Source: Entamoeba histolytica HM-1:IMSS
Lineage: Eukaryota > Evosea > Mastigamoebida > Endamoebidae
Assembly (NCBI RefSeq): GCF_000208925.1
Contig: NW_001914903.1
Coordinates: 20,441-84,440 of the forward strand
Direction of reading: 5' to 3'
Length of the DNA: 64,000 nt
Below the pieces are notes generated by a model, which searched no databases, was not told the origin of the DNA, and saw only the letters and a program-made list of their open reading frames with translations. Positions 32,701-41,009 of this stretch are shown one piece after another. The first letter of the stretch is position 1. Every line of letters begins with the position of its first letter. Both the position numbers and the translations under genes were made by a program.

Positions 32701-34447
32701 CCACTATAGTTGATTTACTTTTTAATAATAAAGTTGATTCAGAACCAATACACCGAATCTCTTTCCATGAATAATTAATAGTAATATTATTCGTTGTATT
32801 AATATAAAGACTATAAACATTAGGATTCAATAAACAATCCCATTGCTCTATTTCATTATCAGAAGAACTTTGAATAGAACAACCACATCCAATTTGATTT
32901 CCTTTAATCAAATATCTTGTTTGTTGTGGATTTATTGAACATCCTATTTCTATAGCTTCTGGAACTGATACTGAAAATGGTGCTATAAAAACAATTGCAT
33001 TTTTATTTTCCATAATCACATTAGAAATATTTGGAAAAACGGAAAATATTAATTGACATTCATTTGTTATATACAAACTGTAAAATATTGTTTCTCCATC
33101 AACATGAACTTTTCCCTTACAAATAAACATATCTGCAATTAATTGATATCCATCACTGATGTTAATATTAACTGAATTCTCAACAGACACATTCTTCCAT
33201 TTCATTGTTTGTTTAAGAAAAATGTCATTAGTAATCATTAAATTCTTTGAAGAAGTATTTTGGCAATCCCATTCTTTAAATGAAGTTAATGTTGAATCAG
33301 TTGGAGTACAATAACAAAGAGAAGTTGATTCTGAAGAAACAATTCGATCATACCCTTGATATAATTCACAGTGACTTTGTTTTAATGTAGAAGGTAATGA
33401 AACAATATTCTTAGCATAAAAGAGAATTGAGTTTACACTGAGTTTAGTATTAGATAAAGAACCAATCTTGATTGAATCAAACCAACATAATTTTGAATAT
33501 GTTAATGTACCAATTTCTAAATTACCAATAAATATAGTTGGAGTTGATTCCCATTGATTGATAATTAGAGTATTAAAAATTATAAGATGAATATATTCTT
33601 TTTGAATAATTAATTTCTTCCATGTATTTGTTGCTGTTAAATTATCTTTATTAACAATTAAATTAAAATAGTCATGATAATATAAACAATCATTATAATT
33701 GTATTGAATGTCTTTCTCTAATACACAACTACAATCAGAACCTTCAGTATATCCATATCGTAACATATCTCCCATATTACATAATTGTTGAGGTTGTTTA
33801 CCCATATTTTCAAAGTAACAAGGTTGAACACTTTTCTCTCCTATAAAAATAGCATTTGTATTAGTTGGTAATGGATGATTTTGATCATAACTACTTACAA
33901 ATACCCAAGGATATCCTGTAACTTCAAGAAAAGCACTTGGAAATGTTTTAGTTTTAATATCCAAATACGGTTGATTGTCTGTGTGAAAATAAAGAGGAGA
34001 TGAAGTTGTTAATACAATAGGTTTATTTGATTTATTTGGTTGTTTAAAAATAATTCTTATTGAATCTGATGCAAATGAATGAATCCAAAATTTCGCTTCT
34101 GTATTTCGTTGTTCAATGATAAGTGTTTTTAGAGAAGTTCCTTTGACAATAGTAATAAATTTATTACCTGACCATTTTTCATTAATAATTGTCAATTCTT
34201 CTTCACATTGATCAAAAATGAAACCATCACATGCACTTGAAATTTGATCCATACATATGTCACTCTGGATTAATCCATATGATTCATATGTTGGTTCTAA
34301 CTCATTCCACGTTCCCCATTTCCATCCATTTCTATCACAAGATGAAGGTTGTTCTTCAATTAATACTGTGACATTATTAGGGTCGTTACAATATGTCCCA
34401 CTTCCAAAGCAAAGTGAGACAATAATATGAATGAATATGAATAGCAT
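26714..34447 (-). CDS. Transmembrane receptor-like protein kinase (TMK) with Cys-rich ectodomain
   Basis: A 2577-residue type I membrane protein. It has a signal peptide (1-16, 'MLFIFIHIIVSLCFGS') and an ectodomain to about 2110: first at least seven tandem modules of about 100-125 residues, each with a CxC pair and a later W/N-DC, then furin-like CxxC repeats (about 1620-2110). One membrane helix lies near 2114-2145. A beta-sandwich-like segment (about 2195-2290) precedes a complete kinase domain (about 2305-2570) with 'IGEGSFGIVYLG', 'VAIKRLK', 'HRDIKPDNIL', 'LTDFGSSR' and 'GTPAYMAPE'. The HRDIKPDN loop suggests Ser/Thr specificity of the tyrosine-kinase-like group. Entamoeba has a large family of such TMKs acting in surface sensing and phagocytosis. 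All catalytic residues appear intact and no intron is needed. Confidence 0.93.
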   Translation of the reverse strand: MLFIFIHIIVSLCFGSGTYCNDPNNVTVLIEEQPSSCDRNGWKWGTWNELEPTYESYGLIQSDICMDQISSACDGFIFDQCEEELTIINEKWSGNKFITIVKGTSLKTLIIEQRNTEAKFWIHSFASDSIRIIFKQPNKSNKPIVLTTSSPLYFHTDNQPYLDIKTKTFPSAFLEVTGYPWVFVSSYDQNHPLPTNTNAIFIGEKSVQPCYFENMGKQPQQLCNMGDMLRYGYTEGSDCSCVLEKDIQYNYNDCLYYHDYFNLIVNKDNLTATNTWKKLIIQKEYIHLIIFNTLIINQWESTPTIFIGNLEIGTLTYSKLCWFDSIKIGSLSNTKLSVNSILFYAKNIVSLPSTLKQSHCELYQGYDRIVSSESTSLCYCTPTDSTLTSFKEWDCQNTSSKNLMITNDIFLKQTMKWKNVSVENSVNINISDGYQLIADMFICKGKVHVDGETIFYSLYITNECQLIFSVFPNISNVIMENKNAIVFIAPFSVSVPEAIEIGCSINPQQTRYLIKGNQIGCGCSIQSSSDNEIEQWDCLLNPNVYSLYINTTNNITINYSWKEIRCIGSESTLLLKSKSTIVAMGNIQVYGNYITLLNITDKYKVAVWDTSIETVTMPDDWFYISNSKLTNPTNTFSSCEISPFRISYRLTSKCECSSKDKILNLTSNYNLWDCADYSKSRDVLIEDGVEIQSDWNKIIPKGDISFYLNTVQINTIQCLSNLNIFGNNSFIKLMQYGDIIPQIKIDGNVQISQIDIMFNITNQVLFLSSIKQPTPFYSNCFIEDKYYRISLQQIGCDCVWSNSTFGQWDCLLYSPYLCLIINSESIYEGPEQWDMLMVTKPIVLTTHFLNVTSFEPKFDFKLNGRMEITTLVINDYNPFLNFGNDIVINEVITTLDSTKVLFVGILSNELQTVSLQCKGTLNRYTLVTNKSINCDCQRKGDIFVQNDCLEFSTERTLVVNNNVFTVDTPVKWKEIDVRTTDMTLINGKEMTVGYYKHKSPVIFDINIRIETLDFSYNPERVEYLRFSQKSIIKDLITTNVNNNAILFIASNSTCEIFSGIIGIVCNDNNYSRFGFKNNSIGCDCKTSLINDSDTFDVFDCFYDQAEITRNLVVIGKELRIEKNNTHWNSLLFTDSTTTINGNLFISFNKCVFDDFDITIQTPIKCNSINVNSNSRIYLNELMTIDKLNMHLISNINKEVIFQERGIGKMNVNKIEIDPQQMGCFELLSSKKIRSVIETIQEKYKKINLSNETLMRICPINDINNEVTCNINSKWFNSTFSISYCPCQGNECYFIPQNELYMNCEKVQLKLESNLILYQSGIVTMKSNHFSISLNSLCSNNIITFDDIDLLEIHQSEIQTSLKGNLINTLNVTNPIKILTDISINKLVFSNNTISITETVNQIQLNSIISDYDIQNEVFSINPSPNQIYFNLNPQINNTNNIIILVRVGSRSIKSTFPLSCDKRVILLGAEDNENTCRKLNLIQQFCYVTGDYLYVDINDYPDYSCPCNAVSPNCTVTIKSSYSNNVYSLNGVNPSTLIIEKNIIITDIIKKTISIEQNVQKLILNTTHSTLSFNMLDTPVNVYSTDGTLILSTNPLMYSILKTGISNSFLIEPNGNCFVQYFVETTNCLICDESHYYRNANGTCSTIEPTDPLCISYGFHCYQCSSTHYLENGICKECSKKFEFCNTCNFTQCLSCMTNYSLNTMNNCVLSSSYDLCEWKTSVCMKCVDGYQFDVSSGNCKPCPSNCLVCDNNTCILCEKNTTWDGISCINSSSVELYIYGKQSKCQNGYVSIEGICHNCSERYGHCLLCDEQTCHLCEEGYVILSNGQCISKEQCHCLETTNKSQCYQCEEGFYLSKGQCTKCIDGCSYCLNENTCEKCLSEFILVRGLCEKITNEVMEQAHCVEYKNGRCSLCETKYYLDDSMKCVNCPDNCTSCTSQGCISCDQGYIVQSYLCIYSNQTHCLIPFFNDAGCVICEDGYFINKTTCSSCKVFGECIQCSFSGCTNCSEGYYLNGVKCSPISELEHCLKVDYTVGCISCENGYRITQDSHCTTCEANCKHCTSIQCIKCNKEYVLNKNDKQKCVSISTIEHCITSDGQICTKCSFFYHLKNNNCTVNIIAVILISLIIFISISAIIIGIIIYIAIKINKYKKNDLSSGYINIDSGLNIFSIRYSNIHFYKFNNYSPLVFDKQSLLFDEGPDRLPVGVESRTILYVGNDSKNKIFIQFTYIETQYPKYSLRIVPQTICLPEGEACEVEIYITPLCSGSMNDSIVIISNSSHKKYKMNDIISFSYTTQMSTHIDYDDLIEEKKIGEGSFGIVYLGIFRGNKVAIKRLKQLQCEEDELEEFEKEIDMLDKFRSDYIVYFYGAVFIPSKMCIVTEFAKYGSLRDLMKNKNLHLKPRLKIKFMIDTAKGIQYLHSNGILHRDIKPDNILIFSLEEGVAVNTKLTDFGSSRNFNLLLTNITFTKSVGTPAYMAPEILCQSKYGTPIDIFSFSIVLYEIWKWDKAYPVEEFKFPWKIADFVCDGKRLLQPEGMPDWYYILICKCWQNNPQERLSINEIMQVLNFAFNTLLSED

Positions 34448-35416
34448 AGTTTAAAAAAAAAATAAGATGACTTTCAAAAGCTTTATTTTTTTCCTTTTTC
34501 TCAGTTTTCTAACAATCATTTTACTAATTGAAATTTCCTCTTTTTTTTCTTGAATTATCTTTTTTATCTTCTCTCTTACATTATTAAACATCTTTTTTAA
34601 ATAAATAATTTATATATCCTCACCAATTTTACTCAAAACTATGAAAAATTAATAAACTCTTGATTTTAAATGAATTTTACTCTCTTTTTGTTTATTTCAA
34701 TATATACAATTATAAGAAGATTATTTGAATATTCAAAAAATAAAATGGTAATGTTAAATTTAAAATATTAAAGAGAATTTTCATTTTATTTTTCTTATTG
34801 AGGATAATTTAAATTTAGTTATTACTCATGTTCAATTGTCTTTTTATTAAAACTAAATGACGTTATTTATTCCAATAAATGAAAATCATAAAATCCATAG
34901 TACAATAGAATGAATAAAATTAACCAAATTGTAACAATAAACAACTGACTCTTAGTAAATAAGAATTATTAATTTGTTAACTTTTGTTAAATCCAAACTC
35001 AGGGATTTACAAATATTTTTTTAAAATAAAACTAAGTTAAAAGATACTAAGATAAATGAATTGATTCTTAAGAAACGAGAGTTGTATATTTTATTATTAT
35101 AAAGAGTAATTACCTTATAAAAATAAAGAGTGAAAAAGGTTGTTTTGATAAAATAATGTAAATTAATATCATTTATCAGAAATTTGATAATTTTTATTAG
35201 AATTGATTATTATACTGTCAAATAAATATATTGAAACAATTAGTTAATTTCCAAACTAAAAGTAATAAAACTGAAAACATAAAATAAAGAGAAATACTTA
35301 AAAAGATAAGATAAAGAAGTTGAAAGATAAAATAAGTAAAATAAAAGAGAAAGAATAAATAAAAAAAAAGAAAAAGAGAGTATAACGTTTGATTCTATTA
35401 ATTTATTTTTCACTTA
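34448..35416. other. Gene-free interval before SINE A
   Basis: About 970 bp of very AT-rich DNA upstream of the receptor-kinase gene and left of the SINE. It holds the kinase promoter presumably; no frame, RNA or repeat was recognised. Confidence 0.6.
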
Positions 35417-35438
35417 TTTTATAATTGTATTATTTAAA
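35417..35438. repeat. Target-site duplication half, type L
   Basis: A 22-bp sequence (beginning TTTTATAATTG) directly left of the poly-A run and SINE A. Its reverse complement occurs at 44121-44142, left of SINE B, not on the other side of SINE A. See the inversion finding. Confidence 0.75.
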
Positions 35439-36098
35439 AAAAAAAAAAAAAAAGAAATCAATTATGATTAACCTTATTTTTAGGTTTTTCATCATGTTGA
35501 GAAGTGAGCGAATCAGTTTCTTCAACACGCTTTATTTCTATTGAAATAAAGTTTTTGCAAGCATGCTCGACTTAAATGGTTCCTCATTTAAGTTGCTGCC
35601 TGACTTTTATTTTGATTTTAATGAGTAATATAATATTTCTCATTCTTTATATTGTTGTTTTAAGGAGAGTATATCCATAACTTACTGTTATAGCTCATCT
35701 CCTTTAACCTTCGACACACCTTAAAGAAACCCTATTCCTTGATAATATCCTTATGTTTAATTTTTGTGCAACAATATCAATTATATATGCGTCTTCTTTA
35801 ATAAATGATAATTCTTAATACATAATACCTCCTTAGTAAATAATAATCCTTATAATTAATAATGAATAACAATACACGTTAATGAAGAACAATACACCTC
35901 AATGAATAACAATACATGTTAATGAATATTAATCTTTTATAATAATCACTTCTAATAAATATTAATAATAATAAACAGTTAGTGTTGAATAGATATTATC
36001 TCACCAAAAACACGTCATGACCAGACGATAACTGGGAGATTCGAAGCATGGGATTATTTTAGGGTTTCATGTGGTGTCTCTGACGTGCCATCTTCGAA
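35439..36098 (-). mobile_element. SINE copy A (non-autonomous retrotransposon)
   Basis: A roughly 645-bp element read on the minus strand, starting at 36098 (TTCGAAGATGGCACGTC) and ending near 35454 (AATTGATTTC), followed by an 18-base T tract on that strand. By eye it matches copy B at 44144..44793 over its whole length with essentially no differences. It contains no substantial reading frame but three internal 20-bp repeats in the centre. Its 3' end resembles the 3' end of the LINE in this window, the usual relation of Entamoeba SINEs to the LINE that moves them. Confidence 0.85.
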
Positions 36099-36101
36099 TC
36101 C

Positions 36102-36119
36102 AAAATTCATCACTTGAAA
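36102..36119. repeat. Target-site duplication half, type R
   Basis: An 18-bp sequence next to SINE A (AAAATTCATCACTTGAAA). Its reverse complement is at 44794-44811, just after SINE B. Three bases separate it from the SINE. Confidence 0.75.
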
Positions 36120-36186
36120 TAGAAAAAATTAAAAAAAAATAAAAATGAAAAAAACTATAATTAATTAAATTTACAAACATTAATCA

Positions 36187-36597
36187 ATGAGTGAAATAGT
36201 CTTAAAACAATGTGTTCGCCATTGTCTTAATTATCCTGCTAATAACTGCTATGGGTATATTTGTAATGGAGAAAAAGTTATTGCTGTTTCACATGCACCT
36301 TGTCTTCCTCCACTTAACTCTATTATATATGATGAAATAGCAGAAATAGGAATTGAAGCCATGTATGTTTCAAGTACAACGTCAACAGTTCCACATCCAT
36401 ATCTAGAATTTGCTAAACAAAAATCTATCCCAATAATTTATTTAATTTCATTGTATAATCCTTCTAAACGAATTCAAAAATTTAAGTTTAATTCTAACAA
36501 TAAGTGGGAACCAACTACAATTGAATGTGAATTAAAAGGAGTTATTGGTGATAAATCAATTAAAGAATTTGAATCAATCTATGAGAATTCTTATTAA
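36187..36597 (+). CDS. Hypothetical protein, possibly EMC8/EMC9-like
   Basis: A 136-residue protein starting 'MSEIVLKQCVRHCLNYPANNCYGYICNG'. The order helix, 'YPANNCYGY', a strand, then a Pro-rich loop ('APCLPPLNSIIYDEI') resembles the start of the MPN-like subunits EMC8/EMC9 of the ER membrane complex ('HAAKYPHCAVNGLL..P.FH..L.L.PM'). The protein is shorter than EMC8 (about 200), and similarity fades after residue 70. No metal-binding JAMM motif is present, as expected for EMC8/9. The start follows a short AT leader. It sits within the inverted segment bounded by the two SINEs. Real gene; family assignment weak. Confidence 0.6.
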   Translation: MSEIVLKQCVRHCLNYPANNCYGYICNGEKVIAVSHAPCLPPLNSIIYDEIAEIGIEAMYVSSTTSTVPHPYLEFAKQKSIPIIYLISLYNPSKRIQKFKFNSNNKWEPTTIECELKGVIGDKSIKEFESIYENSY

Positions 36598-36642
36598 TTT
36601 ACTCATTTTCGGTTTATCTTTTCTCTTTTAGATCTTAAACTT

Positions 36643-36650
36643 AAAATTCA
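36643..36650 (+). promoter_or_regulatory. Initiator-like AAAATTCA
   Basis: AAAATTCA, 5 bp before the ATG at 36656, matching the Entamoeba initiator-like AAAAATTCA. Position implies an extremely short leader. Confidence 0.4.
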
Positions 36651-36655
36651 TAGTA

Positions 36656-36901
36656 ATGTCTGTTCCATCTCTCACTACACCAAAAGTTCAAATTTATATT
36701 AATACAACTGGGGTTGAATTTGTGAATGGTGAAGAACAATTAGAAAAGGGTGATAGCACTTATGTTCAAAAGCAATCACCATGTATCATTGATTATTCCA
36801 AACTTCTTTCTCAACTTGAAGAAATTAAGAAACAAACTGATCAAATGTTAAAAGACAAACAAAATCTTTGCAAAGAACTTGGCATTGATTTTACTATCTA
36901 A
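36656..36901 (+). CDS. Small coiled-coil protein, unknown
   Basis: An 81-residue protein: a beta-like N-terminal half ('KVQIYINTTGVEFVNGEEQ') and a C-terminal helix with heptad character ('YSKLLSQLEEIKKQTDQMLKDKQNLCKELG', residues about 48-77). No signal or membrane segment. An initiator-like AAAATTCA lies just upstream, and codon use matches neighbours, which supports a real gene. The size and shape suit a small subunit of a larger complex, but I do not recognise it. Confidence 0.6.
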   Translation: MSVPSLTTPKVQIYINTTGVEFVNGEEQLEKGDSTYVQKQSPCIIDYSKLLSQLEEIKKQTDQMLKDKQNLCKELGIDFTI

Positions 36902-37122
36902 ATTGTTATTTATCGTTAGGTATAAATTTATTCTATTTCTTTTTAAACCCTTTTGGGGTTTAATCAATTCACCTTTTTTATATTGGAAAATTACTTTCTG
37001 ACTAAATACATTTCCTATTTTTATGAAAGAAAAAAAAAGAATGACAAAATAATAACTATATTAGAAGAAATGAATTTTTATTTTGTATATTGAGACCAAA
37101 AGAATATAATATAACCACTGAT

Positions 37123-37828
37123 TTAGAACAAATAACATTTTTTCTTCTCTTTTTGCTTTTTAGGACCACCTTTACCAGCTTCTTCAGGTGCATCACTGTT
37201 TTGTTGTTTACGAATTTCACGAACAAGAGTATAAAAAGCTTCCTCAATGTTTAATTTATTTTTAGCAGAAGTTTCAATATACTTAACACCAAGTTCAGCA
37301 GCTTTATCTTTTCCTTCTTTTTCACTAACATCACGATCTTTTACTAAATCGACTTTATTAGCTACAAAAACAATTGGAAAAGATGTAGCTTCTTTAACTC
37401 GAAGAATTTTATTTTGATAATTTTTAATACTTTCGAAACTATTACGGTCAGTAACACTATAGACAATTAAGAAACCATGACCATTACGGAAATATTGATC
37501 AAGCATTGAAGCGTATTCTTCTTGACCAGCAGTATCAAGAATATCTAATACACAAATACGGTTATCAACAGTTAATGTTTTTCTATAGCAATTTTCTAAA
37601 AGAATTAATAACATTTTTATTTAATTAAAAAGACATAAAAACAATTTTGTTTCTAAGTTTAGTCTTTTTCTTTACTACTAACAAAATTATAAACAAACCA
37701 ATTGTTGGATCATAATCTATAATAAAATGACCTTGTGTTAATTGAATAGTAATAGCAGATTTTCCAACACCACCATCTCCAACAAGAACTACTTTATGTA
37801 ATTCTACTTTATAGTCTTCCTCCGCCAT
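37123..37828 (-). CDS. Ras-family small GTPase (CYLF prenylation box)
   Basis: Two exons, 37828..37699 and 37595..37123, with a 103-bp GTTTGT..TAG intron, encode 200 residues. The intron splits the effector loop: exon 1 ends after 'DYDPTI' plus one base, and exon 2 restores 'ENCYRK', so splicing is needed for a complete switch I. The GTPase motifs are intact: 'GDGGVGKSA' (P-loop), 'DTAGQEEY' (switch II), 'NKVD' (guanine specificity) and 'ETSAK'. The basic tail ends in CYLF, a CaaX box, so membrane attachment by a prenyl group is expected; Phe at the last position does not clearly decide farnesyl versus geranylgeranyl. It belongs to the Ras rather than Rab or Rho branch. Confidence 0.92.
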
Positions 37829-38394
37829 TATTTAGAATAAATTCCTTTTTCAGTTCACTCTTTTACATAGAGTTTCTTTATATTTTTACTTTTCTCATTT
37901 TATACCCTTTTCCCGTTTTTTTTCTCTTATTTTTTCTATTTTTTTCTTGTTTTTTTTATAGCTTATATTTAATTTTTTTTTTGTTAACTTTTATTATTTA
38001 TTTTCTGTTAAGTATTTTTAGTTTTTATTTTATTTTTAGATTACTCTTCTATTTTAATCTTTTTCATTTTGTTTCAATTTTCTGTTTTCTTTACCTCATT
38101 AATATCAATCCTTTATATCTAGTTCATTTTCTTAGTTATTCAAGGGGTCATTTCTTTGGTGATGTGGATTAAGTAACTAAATCAACCACCAAATAAAAGA
38201 TAAGTGTTATGTGAAAAATTTTATTACTTTTATATTAAGTAACTTGAAACTTTAAACAAACAAATATTACTGGGATTAAAAAATGTTTTTAAATAACATA
38301 AAATAGGATTTAAAATTTTTAAATTTTAAGAAAAAATTAAAAAAGAACTAAAAAATACCAAAAAAATAAAAAGATTTAAAATCAAATAACAAGA
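37829..38394. other. Intergenic, divergent promoters
   Basis: About 565 bp between the Ras gene (minus) and the HEAT-repeat gene (plus): T-rich on the left and A-rich on the right, as expected for two divergent transcripts. GAACT at 38345-38349 lies 45 bp before the HEAT gene. No gene seen. Confidence 0.55.
38345..38349 (+). promoter_or_regulatory. GAAC-type element upstream of HEAT gene
   Basis: GAACT in an A-rich leader 45 bp before the ATG at 38395. Motif only. Confidence 0.3.
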
Positions 38395-39321
38395 ATGGCT
38401 GATTCATTGTATTATTCAGATAGATTAAAAGCTGTTGAAAGTTTAGAAAATCCTACTTTAGAACAGTTATTCCCATTTTTAGGAGATCAAGATCCATCTG
38501 TCATTGTTACTGCATTAAATAAACTTCCAAACCAACAAACACCTTTATTAGTTGAACCATTAAATGAACTAGCTAATAACGTTAATCCATCTATTCGTTG
38601 TGTTGTATCAACTTTAGTTTCATCAACTCTTCCACATAAAGAAGCTGTTGATTTAATTAATAAACTATTAAAAGACGATTCTTCAGATGTAAAAATTACT
38701 TCATTAACAGCTGCTCAAACTTTACTTGAGTCATGTAAATTAGAAGACTATTTTAGTTTAGTTTCTTCTATTATTTATTTAACTAATGATCCAGAATGGA
38801 GAGTACGTTCATTTGTTCAATTATTATTACCAGAAATTGTTTCTTTTATTGGTGCTGATCTTGCTCAAAAAGTTATTCCAGTTATTAAAAATGGTCTTAA
38901 AGATTCTTGTCTTGAAGTTCGTAGACAAGCTGTTTTATCAATGGCTGATATGGTTAAAATGTTTGGATCAGACTGGGGAAGAACTTACATTATTCCAATC
39001 ATTTCATTATATTATACACATCCAAATTATAAAATTAGACAATCTACTATTGCAGCAATGGTTGAAGTTGGATGTGTAATGGGAAAAGACTCTTTCTCTA
39101 CTGCATTCCTTCCAATGATCTTAAATTTAGCATTTGACTCTACTTCTAATGTTCGTTTAACAATTTTACAACAGTTGGGTGTTCTTATTCAAAGAAATAT
39201 TTTGGATCAAGGTACTGTGAACTCTCGTATTGCTCCATGTGTTGAAACATTATTAAAAGATAAAGACAGTGATGTTGTAATGATGGCAAATAATTTAAAA
39301 CCTCTTCTTCATCCAGAGTAA
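38395..39321 (+). CDS. HEAT-repeat protein related to PP2A scaffold subunit A (half length)
   Basis: A 308-residue all-helical protein made of HEAT repeats. The segments 'DPEWRVRSFVQLLLPEIVSFIG', 'CLEVRRQAVLSMADMVKMFGSDWGRTYIIP', 'HPNYKIRQSTIAAMVEV' and 'FDSTSNVRLTILQQLGVLI' follow the pattern of the second half of PR65, the PP2A A subunit ('DDEWRVR', 'EAATSNLKKLVEKFGKEWA', 'DPNYLHR', 'ANVRFNVAKSL'). PR65 has fifteen repeats and about 590 residues; this protein has about eight. The start and stop look normal and the LINE begins 84 bp after the stop, so it is not an obvious truncation by insertion. A scaffold role is likely, but binding of catalytic and B subunits would need both halves in the classic protein. 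Confidence 0.8.
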   Translation: MADSLYYSDRLKAVESLENPTLEQLFPFLGDQDPSVIVTALNKLPNQQTPLLVEPLNELANNVNPSIRCVVSTLVSSTLPHKEAVDLINKLLKDDSSDVKITSLTAAQTLLESCKLEDYFSLVSSIIYLTNDPEWRVRSFVQLLLPEIVSFIGADLAQKVIPVIKNGLKDSCLEVRRQAVLSMADMVKMFGSDWGRTYIIPIISLYYTHPNYKIRQSTIAAMVEVGCVMGKDSFSTAFLPMILNLAFDSTSNVRLTILQQLGVLIQRNILDQGTVNSRIAPCVETLLKDKDSDVVMMANNLKPLLHPE

Positions 39322-39405
39322 TAGTATTCATTTATTATCACTTAATTTTTTTCAATTTTCTTTTTCATACTTTATTTCTTTTATTATTTAAATAAACTCT
39401 ATAAG

Positions 39406-40997
39406 ATGCATTACAGGAGACACCACAAAAAATACAGAAAAACAAATAAACAAAGAAGAAGAAATTCATATCAACCAAGAAATATAAATGACAGAAGAAT
39501 GAGTGAAAATAAGTATTATCTGTATGGACAGAGATACATGAATAATCACACTAATCATTACAATAACAATTATTACCATAACTATCACAACATTGATGAT
39601 ACAAATCGTTTCACTCATCACTTCATTCATAATCATCGTCATAAACACTTTAATAATAATTTCAACAGAAATAAACAATATCAATATAATAGAAATAAAT
39701 ATCATAATAACACTCAAAGAAGGTATAAACAATATCAAAATAAGAAACAAAACAGAAATAAAAAAAAAGAAATCATTGAAATACAAAACCAAGAATATTG
39801 GAAAAGACTCTTTGAAGAAGAAATTAAAATACTTACACCACAAGAAGTAGAAGAAATTAAAAATACCAAGATTAAAGAATATACATCATCAACAATATGG
39901 AGAAGATGGTATTTTCTTGCACGAGAAAAAACAAAAACAATCAGAATGGAAGAAGAAACTATTAGTATGACGATGGAAGAAGATGATAAACAATTCAATC
40001 AAATAGAAATAAATGATAATAGAATATACAATAACTATGTAATGAGTATTGAAAGTGAAGAAGACGATGATAAAGATTCTACGAGAGTAGAAGCTAGGCT
40101 TGCTGAGGAGAAGAAGAAGCTGGTAGAAGAGGAGAAGAGGCTTGCTGAGGAGAAGAAGATCACTAAAGGAGAGAAGAAGAGGCTGGTAGAAAAGGAAGAA
40201 GAAAACAGTAAAAAGAAAAAAAGAGTAGAAGAAATAGAAAAGAAAGTGGAGGAGGATATGAAAGAGAAAGAAGAAATGAAAAAGGAATTACAAATAAAAG
40301 ACCAAACCATAAAAAAACTAACTAAGGATATTATGGCATTAAAGAAGAAGCATGAGAAGGAGATAAACACAAAAAACCACGAGTGTGATAAAAAATATTC
40401 AAATTCAATGCTGAATCTGAAAGGAAAAGGTCTGAAGTAAATAATTTAACACAACAATTGCTCTTCCTGAAAGATAAATTATCTAAATTAGAAAACGAAA
40501 ATACACAAGAAGAAAAGAAGAAAGATGAGGTAAATTACAATATAACAGACTCATCAGAATCACAAATAGTAATTGACCTCTCCCCCAATGTGGTAGTAGC
40601 TGATGAAATATCATCAAGTGAAGATGATCTTCCAAAAAAAAGAAAGTTAATGCAGAAATCCATTGAAGAAATTGATATTCAGCATAAGAAGATCACCACA
40701 TTTGAATTAGACAATCAAAAAAAACGGGGGAAGCAAACAGATAGAAAAGAAGAAATTTTAACACTTTATAAATGTTTTGTTTTGAAATTATTTGAAAGAA
40801 AATTAAGAGGTCAACTTAAAGAAGAAATAATAGAAAGATTAATACATGAATTTGGAATTAAAGTAAATGATATTAATGAATATAAAGAAATATTAAAGAA
40901 GACATTTAAAATAAAGAATGAAATAAAAAGAGAAATCAATAGAATAATGGAGGAAGAAATAATAAAACATCAATGGAAAGATAATGAATTAAAATAA
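39406..40997 (+). pseudogene. LINE ORF1 (coiled-coil, basic), frameshifted
   Basis: About 530 codons in two frames. The first part (39406..40440) is Asn/His/Arg/Tyr-rich and strongly basic at its start, then has a Trp-containing segment ('TIWRRWYFLAREKTKT') and a Lys/Glu coiled coil (about residues 225-335). The second part (from about 40400 to 40997) continues the coiled coil in another frame ('ESERKRSEVNNLTQQ', then 'LSKLENENTQEEKKK'), showing a single frameshift near 40390-40420. ORF1 proteins of Entamoeba LINEs bind nucleic acid and form coiled coils; this fits. The final 100 residues are helical and polar. Confidence 0.7.
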
Positions 40998-41009
40998 ACA
41001 ATAACTAGA

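Noticed and set aside
37981..38172. A 63-codon Phe/Leu-rich frame between the Ras and HEAT genes
   Set aside because: It is T-rich low complexity, has no family resemblance, and lies in a divergent promoter interval.
39466..40370. Long minus-strand frames opposite LINE ORF1
   Set aside because: They are Ile/Ser/Phe-rich mirror readings of the Lys/Glu-rich and Asn-rich plus strand.
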